Part shown: in pieces, positions 26,048 to 34,062 of the stretch | Layout of the letters: each line of letters begins with the position of its first letter | Numbering within the stretch: the stretch's first letter is position 1 | Source: Prevotella sp. | Lineage (GTDB): Bacteria; Bacteroidota; Bacteroidia; Bacteroidales; Bacteroidaceae | Direction: 5' to 3' | NCBI GenBank assembly: GCA_024681875.1 | Contig: JAILAA010000189.1 | Location: 1-64,000 of the forward strand | DNA length: 64,000 bases | Notes under the pieces: generated by a model | Seen by the model: the letters and a program-made list of their open reading frames with translations, nothing else | What the model was told of the DNA's origin: nothing | Database searches by the model: none | Program-made: the position numbers and the translations under genes

Positions 26048-26989
26048 TTAGCGCAAACGCAACTGATGACCTACTTGGATGGTGTAATCAGGAGTAAGGT
26101 CGTTGAGTTTATAGAGCGACTTCAGGCGGATACCATATCGCTGTGAGATGGTGTACATTGATTCTCCCACAGCCACAACATGAACCTTTCCTTTTAAATC
26201 CTTAGGCCCGTGGCGCTGTTTCTTCTTCAGCCACACTATCTCGCCCTCAGCCAAAACATCTTTCTTATCACGCTCATTGTAGCGTGCCAACTTGCGATAA
26301 GAGATGCCTATCTCATCGGCAATAGAACGGAAAGTGTCGCCGCGACGGGCATAAAGATAATAGTTTTTGTTGTAGATGTAAATAGGATGCAAAGGTTGCC
26401 CACTGACGGAAGCATCACGGGCATGATCTACCATGAACCTATCGTAGGAACGAGCCTTGTCGTATTTGTCAAGGTTATAGCGCTCAATGATGTCGATAAG
26501 GCTCTGCGCATAGCGCGGATTGGTGGCATAGCCTGCAGCCTTCAGTCCTTTGGCCCATCCCTTATAGTCAGTCATGCGGAGAGAGAAAAGGCTCCTGTAG
26601 CGCTGCCCCTTAGCAAGGAAACGTGAGTGATCCTCGAAGGAATCGTAGGCAGAAGGATATGCACGGAAGCACTCGTTAGCCCTGTCGTCATCACGATAGA
26701 TGGATGCGCCGCTCCATCCGTGGCACTTAATGCCGAAATGATTGTTGCCCTGCGTAGCCAGTGTACTCTGCCCTGCCGCCGACTCCAGCAGCCCCTGAGC
26801 CAATGTGATGGAGGCGGGCACCTTCCACCGCAGCATCTGTTCGATGGCGATGTCCTTGTATTGTTCTATATAGCGGTTGTAGGCATTCTGAGATTGGGAA
26901 AATGAGAAAAGAAGAAAATGAGAAAAGAAGAGCATCGTCAGCGCTATGCGTCGACAACAATTCTTAAATAAAAACCCGTCTCTTCTCAT
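26048..26989 (-). CDS. Exported glucosaminidase with two LysM domains
   Basis: This 313-residue peptidoglycan hydrolase has an N-terminal signal, then a FlgJ/LytD-type glucosaminidase domain (about residues 45-190): ASITLAQGLLESAAGQS with the catalytic Glu, GNNHFGIKC, and YATNPRYAQSLIDIIERY. Two LysM domains follow, YARRGDTFRSIADEIGIS and VVAVGESMYTISQRYGIR, which bind glycan chains. Its signal peptide core (FFSHFLLFSFSQSQ) is encoded by a TTCTCATTTTC-type simple repeat that also fills the gap to nadE. It lies 28 bp after the nadE stop and is probably cotranscribed with it, although the functions are unrelated. Confidence 0.92.
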   Translation of the reverse strand: MRRDGFLFKNCCRRIALTMLFFSHFLLFSFSQSQNAYNRYIEQYKDIAIEQMLRWKVPASITLAQGLLESAAGQSTLATQGNNHFGIKCHGWSGASIYRDDDRANECFRAYPSAYDSFEDHSRFLAKGQRYRSLFSLRMTDYKGWAKGLKAAGYATNPRYAQSLIDIIERYNLDKYDKARSYDRFMVDHARDASVSGQPLHPIYIYNKNYYLYARRGDTFRSIADEIGISYRKLARYNERDKKDVLAEGEIVWLKKKQRHGPKDLKGKVHVVAVGESMYTISQRYGIRLKSLYKLNDLTPDYTIQVGHQLRLR

Positions 26990-27020
26990 TTTCTCAATTT
27001 CTCATTCTCTCAATTTCTCA
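26893..27020. repeat. TCTCATTTTC/TCTCAATT simple repeat, partly coding
   Basis: One cluster (26893-26935) encodes the signal peptide of the LysM protein. A second (26980-27020) fills the gap to nadE and runs up to its stop codon. Confidence 0.75.
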
Positions 27021-28946
27021 AAGCCCCTCACATTCTTTCAGCCAAAGAGCGCAGACGGCATCGCTGGGCATACGCCAGTCGCCGCGCGGCGAGAGGCTGA
27101 CGCTACCCACCTTAGGCCCGTCGGGCAGACAGGAGCGCTTGAACTGCTGATTAAAGAAGCGGCGGCAGAAAGTCTGAAGCCAGCGTTTGATGACAGCATC
27201 GTCATATTTCCCCTTGAAAGCGTGCTGTGCCAGCATAAAAATCTTGGCGGGACGGAAACCGAGACGTACCATATAATAGAGGAAAAAGTCGTGTAGCTCG
27301 TAAGGGCCAACCAAGTCCTCCGTCTTCTGCTGAATGTTGCCGTCGGAATCGGCAGGCGTCAATTCAGGCGAGATGGGCGTGTCAACGACGTCGAGCAACG
27401 TGTCGTGCTGCACCATGAACGACGGCAGCTGCGCCACGTAGCGGATGAGGTACTGCACAAGCGTCTTAGGCACGCCACCGTTGACGCCATACATCGACAT
27501 GTGGTCACCGTTATAGGTGCACCAACCAAGGGCCAGCTCCGACAAGTCGCCCGTACCAATAACCATTGCGCCCACCTGATTGGCCACGTCCATCAGTATC
27601 TGCGTGCGCTCGCGGGCCTGGGCATTCTCGTAGGTTACGTCGTGCTGCTGCATATTATGGCCAATGTCCTCGAAATGCTGCTTCACTGCCTTGGCAATGC
27701 TGATTTCGCGCTGCGTAATGCCCAGCGACTCCATCAAGCTGACAGCATTCTGATGGGTGCGGTCAGTAGTGCCGAAGCCAGGCATAGTGATGCCAATGAT
27801 GCCCAACCGCGAGAGGCCGAGACGGTCGAAGGCGCGCACAGTGACAAGCAGTGCCAGCGTAGAGTCCAGTCCTCCACTGATGCCGATGACAGCCTTGTCG
27901 CAGTGGGTATGTTGCATGCGCTTGCACAAAGCAAGGGTCTGAATGTTGAGAATCTCCTCGCAGGTCCGCGTCATATTCTCGTCTGAAGGAATAAAGGGAT
28001 GCGGATTGATATCACGCAAAAGCTCGAAGTCACGAGGCGTTGTAGGCTTGGCATCAATAGAGGTGAGAGGTGTGAGGTGAGAGGTGAGAGAGTGTCTGAA
28101 GGTGGTGTTATTCTGCCTTTCTGAGCGCAGACGGTCGACGTCAATTTGCTGGATGCGCATCTGTGGCTCCAGGGCAAAGCGCGCAGCCTGTGCCAAAAGG
28201 CGTCCATTTTCATAGATAAGAGCATTGCCACCGTAAACCACGTCTTGTGTCGACTCACCATAGCCACAGCTGGCATAGACATAGCCGCAAATCATACGGG
28301 CACTCTGTTGTCTGAGAAGCGACATCAGGTAGTCGTGCTTACCGATAAGCTCGTTGGAGGCCGACAGGTTGAAAATAATGTCGGCTCCGGACAAGGCTAG
28401 CTGATTACTGGGCGGCAGCGGAGCCCACACATCCTCGCATATCTCAATGCCGAAGCATACACCGTCGCAGGTGCGGAAGAGCACTGGCTCATTCGTCACA
28501 GTGACAGGACTGCCAGCCAAGTATATCTCCTGCTTTTGCAAGTCGTTGCTGCTGGCAAACCAGCGCTTCTCATAAAACTCGTTATAGTTGGGCAAGAAGG
28601 TCTTGGCCACCAGTCCGAGAATAGCGCCATGCTGCACTACGACAGCACAGTTGTAAAGCTTGAAGCCGATGCGCACGGGCATGCCCACGATAGCAATGAT
28701 GTCGAGTTTGCGGGTAAAGTCAAGCAATACAAGCAGGCCCTCCTCAGCCTTGTCCAAAAGGAGCTGCTGTCGGAAAAGATCCTGACAGCTATAACCGGTC
28801 AGTGAGAGCTCAGGAAAGACAATAATCTCAGCGCCCTTGCCCTCGGCTTGGGCGATAAGGCTCTCCATCTGCTGCACGTTGTATTCTACATCTGCCACGC
28901 GCACACCAGGTATCGCGGCGGCCACCTTGATAAGTCCGTATTTCAT
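27018..28946 (-). CDS. nadE: Glutamine-dependent NAD+ synthetase
   Basis: The enzyme amidates nicotinate adenine dinucleotide to NAD+, taking ammonia from glutamine. The 642-residue protein has an N-terminal nitrilase-type amidase domain (Glu in FPELSLTGYSCQDL, Lys in VAKTFLPNYNEFYEKR, Cys in FGIEICEDVWAP) and a C-terminal synthetase with the P-loop ISGGLDSTLALLV and GTGDLSELALGWCTY. A short linker between the domains contains HSLTSHLTPLTS, encoded by a GAGGTGAG-type repeat. A good promoter precedes it. The C-terminus is adjacent to the LysM gene. Confidence 0.97.
   Translation of the reverse strand: MKYGLIKVAAAIPGVRVADVEYNVQQMESLIAQAEGKGAEIIVFPELSLTGYSCQDLFRQQLLLDKAEEGLLVLLDFTRKLDIIAIVGMPVRIGFKLYNCAVVVQHGAILGLVAKTFLPNYNEFYEKRWFASSNDLQKQEIYLAGSPVTVTNEPVLFRTCDGVCFGIEICEDVWAPLPPSNQLALSGADIIFNLSASNELIGKHDYLMSLLRQQSARMICGYVYASCGYGESTQDVVYGGNALIYENGRLLAQAARFALEPQMRIQQIDVDRLRSERQNNTTFRHSLTSHLTPLTSIDAKPTTPRDFELLRDINPHPFIPSDENMTRTCEEILNIQTLALCKRMQHTHCDKAVIGISGGLDSTLALLVTVRAFDRLGLSRLGIIGITMPGFGTTDRTHQNAVSLMESLGITQREISIAKAVKQHFEDIGHNMQQHDVTYENAQARERTQILMDVANQVGAMVIGTGDLSELALGWCTYNGDHMSMYGVNGGVPKTLVQYLIRYVAQLPSFMVQHDTLLDVVDTPISPELTPADSDGNIQQKTEDLVGPYELHDFFLYYMVRLGFRPAKIFMLAQHAFKGKYDDAVIKRWLQTFCRRFFNQQFKRSCLPDGPKVGSVSLSPRGDWRMPSDAVCALWLKECEGL
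28058..28094. repeat. GAGGTGAGAG simple repeat inside nadE
   Basis: In-frame degenerate repeat that encodes HSLTSHLTPLTS between the amidase and synthetase domains. Confidence 0.75.
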
Positions 28947-28971
28947 TATTTTTCAATTCTTCAATTCTCTG

Positions 28972-29003
28972 CAAAATTAGCTTTTTTCATCCATTCTGGC
29001 AAA
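28972..29003 (-). promoter_or_regulatory. Promoter of nadE
   Basis: On the minus strand TAATTTTG (28972-28979) is 20 bp from TTTG (29000-29003). Confidence 0.7.
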
Positions 29004-29522
29004 TAAAACGATGCTTTTTTGCGAAATAATAACATACGACAAAAACGTGAAAGGAGCAGCCATAACATTTGTAAAGATAAATTATCACAAAAACAAGTCT
29101 GAGAAAAACATCAAAATAGAACAGGAAGAAGTAAAAAAACGCCTTTTTCCTATTTTTTGAAGCAGTTTTCGGGTATCAAAATTCTGCACACTTCGCTAGA
29201 AACGTGCATTTTTTCGGCATAAAAGAGGTTTTTCTTTACTATTTTGCGGCTTCTACATATTCATCAACAGGCCAAATATTTTCAAAAGTGGGCTCCGCGT
29301 AAAAAAATCTGACTTAGATTTTTTTACGCGGAATTTTCACAGATGAACACAGAAACCACTTTTTACGTTACTGTACAGATTATCAGCAAGATAATCAAAC
29401 GACTGAAATACGGCGATTTTTCGCGCAAAAGATTTCTTAGCTCAGAATTTTTAAAATATGAGGGTAGTTAATCGAGAGTTTTGTAAATTTTTTTGCACGT
29501 TTCCCTCCGCACTCCATTTCTA
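29004..29522. other. Long non-coding gap with a hairpin element
   Basis: I find no credible gene in these 519 bp. The stretch is AT-rich and holds a 16-bp perfect hairpin at 29295-29331. Its content and layout resemble the gap at 63307-64000: GCACAC motif, a GGCTCCGCGT hairpin, AAACCAC further on, and TTTTGCACG at the far end. Confidence 0.6.
29295..29331. repeat. 16-bp perfect inverted repeat (CCGCGTAAAAAAATCT)
   Basis: Arms 29295-29310 and 29316-29331 with a GACTT loop. A close relative is at 63580-63635. It could end transcription from the DUF2027-Smr gene, about 190 bp upstream. Confidence 0.75.
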
Positions 29523-30596
29523 TTATTTGATGGTAACCTGCGTGGCGCCGTAGCCATACTCCTGAAAAGAGGCATCCTGCCAGGTGTAGCCCTTATAGCG
29601 ATACTGCAACTCATTGAGGAGTGCCTTGTGCAGCACGCCCTCGCCCTTGCCATGGATGAAGATAATGCGGGTACCGCGCTTCTTCTCATAATTCTTCAGG
29701 GTGCGGCGAAATACGTCGAGCTGATGGTTGAGGATGTCGCTGGGGCTCATGCCTGTTGTATTGTCGAGCAGGGCATCGGCGTGGAGATCGACAACCAAAG
29801 AAGAGTCTCCCCCCTGCCCCTCCCTACGAGGGAGGGGAGAAGATTCACTCTTCATAGTATTACCACTGGCAAGGATTGTTTTCCCTTCCCTCAAAGGGAG
29901 GGGGAAGGGGTGCACCTCCCTGTCGTGCTCTACAATGGTGTAGATGAGGGCGGGCTGCTCGAAGAAGTCGCTTTCCTGGAAGGTGTGCAGTTTGAAGAAC
30001 TTCACGCCGTCGATGCGCAGCTGCACGTCGATGGCAGGCTTCAGCAGGAAGGGCTTTTCGCGCTTATAGGCCACGAGCTGAACAGCAACACGCTCCATAG
30101 TGCCGAGGTCTTCGCGTCCGAACTCCTCGATGAAGAGCTTGGTGTTAGGCTCTACCTCATCTGTATAGCATAGCGTCCACGCCGTTCCCTCAGCCTTGAG
30201 GTAGGTGAAACGCATATAGTAGTTGGAGTCATTGACAAAGAAGGCCTCAAAACGGGTACGCGACAGCTCCTTGACATCGATGGGAACAAAAGCGAGATAG
30301 GCCGACAGCTGCTCGCCGCCCTTGCGTTCCTCGGGCTGTGGCTTGAAAGTGACGGGACGGTCAGCGGGCTCCGTCTCACGCTCTTGTGCTTTCTGCTGGG
30401 CCTTCTGCTGTTGCTTCACCTCAACGATGCGGCTGGTGTCGTAATTTTCTTCGCCTACCACCACTACCTCGTGCGTCATCATAGGCACTTGGAAACCGTC
30501 CTCGTCCTCCACCAGCACAATATTCTTTCCCTGGAAGCCAGCCACGCGGCCCCCACCCTTTTCACTCAGAAATCTTACTTTATCTCCTATTTTCAT
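29523..30596 (-). CDS. DUF2027 domain protein with C-terminal Smr domain
   Basis: This 357-residue cytosolic protein starts with an SH3-like/DUF2027 segment ([20 protein letters not shown]), has a Gln/Lys/Glu-rich linker (residues ~65-90), a middle beta domain and a C-terminal Smr domain with [10 protein letters not shown] and the catalytic-type [14 protein letters not shown]. Smr domains nick DNA or RNA; the Bacteroidetes fusion has no settled role. Between the middle and Smr domains about 36 residues (around 229-264, [11 protein letters not shown] to [10 protein letters not shown]) are encoded by two GC-rich palindromic repeats, probably a repeat insertion tolerated as a linker. The gene stands alone. 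Confidence 0.88.
   Translation of the reverse strand: MKIGDKVRFLSEKGGGRVAGFQGKNIVLVEDEDGFQVPMMTHEVVVVGEENYDTSRIVEVKQQQKAQQKAQERETEPADRPVTFKPQPEERKGGEQLSAYLAFVPIDVKELSRTRFEAFFVNDSNYYMRFTYLKAEGTAWTLCYTDEVEPNTKLFIEEFGREDLGTMERVAVQLVAYKREKPFLLKPAIDVQLRIDGVKFFKLHTFQESDFFEQPALIYTIVEHDREVHPFPLPLREGKTILASGNTMKSESSPLPRREGQGGDSSLVVDLHADALLDNTTGMSPSDILNHQLDVFRRTLKNYEKKRGTRIIFIHGKGEGVLHKALLNELQYRYKGYTWQDASFQEYGYGATQVTIK
29805..29912. repeat. Paired palindromic GGGAGGGG repeats inserted in frame in the DUF2027-Smr gene
   Basis: CCCCTCCC-TACGA-GGGAGGGG (29817-29837) and CCCTTCCCTC-AAA-GGGAGGGGG (about 29883-29906) bracket a 45-bp centre. They read through in frame as a Pro/Arg/Gly-rich linker. Confidence 0.7.
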
Positions 30597-30631
30597 TTAA
30601 CCATTGACCATTAACCATTAACCATTGACCA

Positions 30632-31981
30632 TTATTCATAGCACCCTTTGCCCTGGGCCGTTGATAGCGAATCGAGATGGAAATCGTATATCAGGTTCTT
30701 CTCGTCGACAAGGCGGAAATGCTGCTTACCTTGTATACTGTCCTTGGATGTTTCCCACATCATGTTCTTGCAGTTGATGGTATCCTCTAAAGCAGGCGTA
30801 CGCAACAGGGTGTTGTCGAAGCTGTAGGAAAAGGGCGTGATAGTGTCGCCCTCAAGCGTCTGCCCCATCACCACGTCATCGTCATAGCCGGTCACGATGC
30901 TGTTGGTCATCGTCATGGTGTGCAGCGGATAGGCGTTTTCGCCGTAGAAATTGGCAAAGCGCAAGGCTGCGCCGCGTCCTCCGACAAAAGGATAGAACTG
31001 AGCCACGGTGCAATGATCCATCACGGCGGCACCACCGTAGAACGCCAGGCAGTCGCCCTGAGTATTGCTGAACTGGCAGCGCAGCAGCCCCACCCACGAG
31101 TTGAAGGCCAGAAGTCCATCGCCTGCGCAGTTGTGCACCACCGAGCGCTCCATGTAGAGGCGCTGTTGGTCGTTGCTGAAGCTTGCCGAGTCACAGACGA
31201 TGCCGCTTTCCGCATTACGTATCTCAGTTGCAATCAACTCGTTATGGAATGATGTTGAAAAGAAGCGCAAACCTCGCCACTGACCACTGACACGGTCGTA
31301 GGGAAGGTAGTCGAACATGTGGTCGAGCCTATCGCCACGCATCACCACGCTATCCGTTATGAGCGTACCGTAGATATCGGCTCCTGCCTTGTTGTGAAAG
31401 AAAAGTGAAGTATTGCGTACGGTCAGGGTAGCAGCACTGTCAACACGCAGGCCCTGACGTATGACGATGGGCTGGCGGGTCTCTATCACGCTATCACTGC
31501 TAACGACAAGACTGTCATAGAGCTGCGCATCCCAGGCATAGGCTCTGAGCACAACACGCTGTTCAACACCGCTTTCCAAGAGGAAAAGCAAGTCATCCTG
31601 TACCATCTGCGGCGTGAGTTGCTGATTCTTTGCGGCCGTAAACTCAACGAAGATACGTAGGCTGTCGCCGCTGCGCACCTCTAATCCGGTTACGATGGAG
31701 CCCAGATCGTTGTCAAGATAGGAGCCGTCAACGTTGACTCTGAAGCCTGTTTGGTTGCCCTGTCGCAGCCTGACGCTCTGAAGACGCAGACCACGGCTGC
31801 ATCGGTTGTATACCCAAAAGTCATAGGTACGCGAGCCCACAGTGCTGAACACAGTGTCCATTTTCACCGAGTCGGCAGAGAATGTCAGCATCGCCGTTGG
31901 CGAGGCGGTAAACTTGTCGTCGTCGGAGCAAGCAAAGAAAGCTGCCACCGCCATCAGTATCAACAAAAAACGTTTTGTCAT
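30632..31981 (-). CDS. Lipoprotein with right-handed beta-helix
   Basis: This 449-residue lipoprotein (lipobox FFACS, followed by DDD, which in Bacteroidetes can act as a surface-export signal) has an N-terminal Ig-like part (FSADSVKMDTVFSTVGSRTYDFWVY region) and then repeated short strands with the Asn/Gly ladder of a parallel beta-helix, for example SVVHNCAGDGLLAFNSW and CQFSNTQGDCLAFYGGAAV. Such folds bind or cleave polysaccharides, but I see no catalytic signature. The start is the ATG at 31981; the GTG one codon upstream is unlikely. It follows nspC after an 87-bp gap with AT repeats, so it may be a separate unit. Confidence 0.8.
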   Translation of the reverse strand: MTKRFLLILMAVAAFFACSDDDKFTASPTAMLTFSADSVKMDTVFSTVGSRTYDFWVYNRCSRGLRLQSVRLRQGNQTGFRVNVDGSYLDNDLGSIVTGLEVRSGDSLRIFVEFTAAKNQQLTPQMVQDDLLFLLESGVEQRVVLRAYAWDAQLYDSLVVSSDSVIETRQPIVIRQGLRVDSAATLTVRNTSLFFHNKAGADIYGTLITDSVVMRGDRLDHMFDYLPYDRVSGQWRGLRFFSTSFHNELIATEIRNAESGIVCDSASFSNDQQRLYMERSVVHNCAGDGLLAFNSWVGLLRCQFSNTQGDCLAFYGGAAVMDHCTVAQFYPFVGGRGAALRFANFYGENAYPLHTMTMTNSIVTGYDDDVVMGQTLEGDTITPFSYSFDNTLLRTPALEDTINCKNMMWETSKDSIQGKQHFRLVDEKNLIYDFHLDSLSTAQGKGCYE

Positions 31982-32068
31982 CACAATATATAAACGCGCG
32001 ACATCTCCGGATATTGTTTAGTGTTGAGTGTTTATTGTTGAGTGACCATCAACCTTCAACCAATCATT

Positions 32069-33244
32069 TTAGTCCATGCGGCTACGATAATCCTCATAGC
32101 CATACTGGCGCAATACCTCGCGGGTGCCGTCGGCGTGCAGCATGACGATGGCAGGATGGGTGATGCCGTTGAACATATTCGTCTTCACGGTGGTGTAGTG
32201 TATCATGTCCTCGAAGATAACCTCCTCACCCACCTTCAGCTCATGGTCAAAACACCAGGAAGACATGAAATCGCCGCTGAGACAGCTATTACCGCCTAAG
32301 CGGTAGAGGTGTGGGGTGTGGGGTGTGGGGTAAGAGATGTGCTCAGCGTTACGGACCTCGGGGAAATAAGGCATCTCCAGACAGTCGGGCATGTGACAGG
32401 TGAAGCTAACATCGAGGATGGCGGTGCGGATGCCTTTGTCCTCCACGATGTCTACCACGTGGCTCACCAACGGTCCCGTCTGCCAGGCAAAGGCGCTGCC
32501 TGGCTCGAGGATGATACGTAGCCACGGATAGCGTTCATGCAGCCCTTTCATCAGGGCAACAAGCAGTTCTACATCGTAGTCTTTACGCGTCATCAGGTGT
32601 CCGCCACCCAGATTCAGCCATTTCAGCTGCGGAAACCATTTCGCAAATTTCTCCTCGATATGTACCAGCGTGCGCTGCAATACGTCTGCCCCGCTCTCGC
32701 AGTGGCAGTGGCAATGAAAGCCTTCAATGCCCGCAGGTAGCGTGGTCGGCAGTTTTGCAGCAGAAACGCCGAAACGCGTGCCTGGCGCACAAGGATTATA
32801 GAGCAGCGTCTCCACCTCGCTGTATTCAGGATTGACGCGCAGGCCGAGGCTCAGATTAGGATTGACGGCAAGGACGCGCTGGTGATAGCGCTCGTATTGC
32901 GACAGAGAGTTGAACGTCAGGTGACTGCTGCAACGGGCTATCGTATCTATCTCATCGTCAGTGTAGGCAGGTGAATAGGTATGTGCAGGAGCGCCAAACT
33001 CCTCATGTGCCAGCCGGGCCTCGCTCAACGAGCTGGCCGTCGTGCTATGGATATACTCCCTGAAAACAGGAAAGGTCTTCCATAAAGCAAAAGCTTTGAA
33101 GGCCAGAATGATGTCCACATCGGCACGCTGAGCCACATCGGCAATCAGATTCAGATTGCGACGCAGCTTCTGTTCCTCAATCATGTAGTAGGGTCCACTG
33201 ACGGGCGTCGATGCGTATCTGCCGGCCTCTTCCAAATGTATCAT
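32069..33244 (-). CDS. nspC: Carboxynorspermidine decarboxylase
   Basis: NspC is a PLP enzyme of the alanine-racemase-fold decarboxylase group; it makes norspermidine or spermidine from the carboxy-polyamine. The 391-residue protein has the PLP Lys in DVDIILAFKAFALWKTF, the phosphate-binding GVSAAKLPTTLP region and LNLGGGHLMTRKDYD, and the C-terminal CLSGDFMSSWCFD with the substrate-binding Asp and Cys. Its ATG overlaps the coaW stop as ATGA. In Bacteroidetes this route replaces SpeDE. A GTGGGGT repeat (32306-32331) encodes PTPHTPHLYRL in a surface loop. Carboxynorspermidine dehydrogenase is not in the window. Confidence 0.95.
   Translation of the reverse strand: MIHLEEAGRYASTPVSGPYYMIEEQKLRRNLNLIADVAQRADVDIILAFKAFALWKTFPVFREYIHSTTASSLSEARLAHEEFGAPAHTYSPAYTDDEIDTIARCSSHLTFNSLSQYERYHQRVLAVNPNLSLGLRVNPEYSEVETLLYNPCAPGTRFGVSAAKLPTTLPAGIEGFHCHCHCESGADVLQRTLVHIEEKFAKWFPQLKWLNLGGGHLMTRKDYDVELLVALMKGLHERYPWLRIILEPGSAFAWQTGPLVSHVVDIVEDKGIRTAILDVSFTCHMPDCLEMPYFPEVRNAEHISYPTPHTPHLYRLGGNSCLSGDFMSSWCFDHELKVGEEVIFEDMIHYTTVKTNMFNGITHPAIVMLHADGTREVLRQYGYEDYRSRMD
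32306..32331. repeat. GTGTGGG tandem repeat inside nspC
   Basis: Three to four in-frame copies of GGTGTGG that encode YPTPHTPHLYR. Confidence 0.75.
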
Positions 33245-34056
33245 ATATAAGCCAGCGCAGCGCCAATGGCTGTGCAGTATTCTGAATATTTAGGTATGTG
33301 GAAACGTACCTTATAGAGCTTTTCCAACTGAGGGAAAATATCCTTGCACTGCGGCAAAAGCGACAGATTGCCGATGAGCACCATGTCGCGACAACCTGTT
33401 CCCTGTGCGGCCAGAACTGCAGCAGAGCCAATGGACTGTAAAACCATGGAGATGATACCACAGGCAATGTCTTCCTTCGCTGCATCATTTTTTGCACGGG
33501 CAAAGATGCTGGCCGTAGCCTCCATAGGCAAGCCAGGCAGGGGCTGTGCCGAGATGTCGCCAATGAGCAGGTTGATGTGGCTGATGTCACCTTGCATAGC
33601 CAGCGCAGACACCTGCTTAATGTCGCTGGTGTTCAGCATGATACGCGACAATCCCTGCAGTGTTCCTCCACCGATGCCGATGCCGCCGATATGCTGGATG
33701 CTGTCGCCATTGCACATAACGAAAGAGGTCCCCGTTCCCATCGATACGACAATGGCGTGGTCCAGATGGCTTTCGTAACGGGCACCAAGGGCATCGGCAA
33801 TGAATTCATCGCAACGGCTTGTAGCCACGGCATAGACATCGTTCTTCACGTAGGCTGCACCAACACCTGTCAGCATGACATGCTCCACATCGCTCAACTC
33901 GATGTTGTTGTCATGCAAATACTTGCCGAAAGCCCCATAGAGTGAAGTGATGGGATCTGCAGCAGTGATGCGGATTGGTCCCTGGGGTTTGCCGTCGCGC
34001 AAGCCCACAATCTTTGTGGTCGAAATGCCCACATCAATTCCAATGACGATGCCCAT
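33241..34056 (-). CDS. coaW: Type II pantothenate kinase-like protein
   Basis: This 271-residue ASKHA-fold kinase phosphorylates pantothenate, the first step of coenzyme A synthesis. The phosphate loop is IGIDVGISTTKIVGL, with the second phosphate motif MGTGTSFVMCNGDSIQHIG followed by GGIGIGGGTLQGLSR. The length and motifs fit type II kinases of Bacteroidetes and staphylococci. It lies 6 bp after the lpxC/fabZ stop and overlaps nspC by 4 bp, so all three are one operon. CoA supply for acyl-ACP use in lipid A is a possible link. Confidence 0.9.
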   Translation of the reverse strand: MGIVIGIDVGISTTKIVGLRDGKPQGPIRITAADPITSLYGAFGKYLHDNNIELSDVEHVMLTGVGAAYVKNDVYAVATSRCDEFIADALGARYESHLDHAIVVSMGTGTSFVMCNGDSIQHIGGIGIGGGTLQGLSRIMLNTSDIKQVSALAMQGDISHINLLIGDISAQPLPGLPMEATASIFARAKNDAAKEDIACGIISMVLQSIGSAAVLAAQGTGCRDMVLIGNLSLLPQCKDIFPQLEKLYKVRFHIPKYSEYCTAIGAALAYI

Positions 34057-34062
34057 TGCCTG

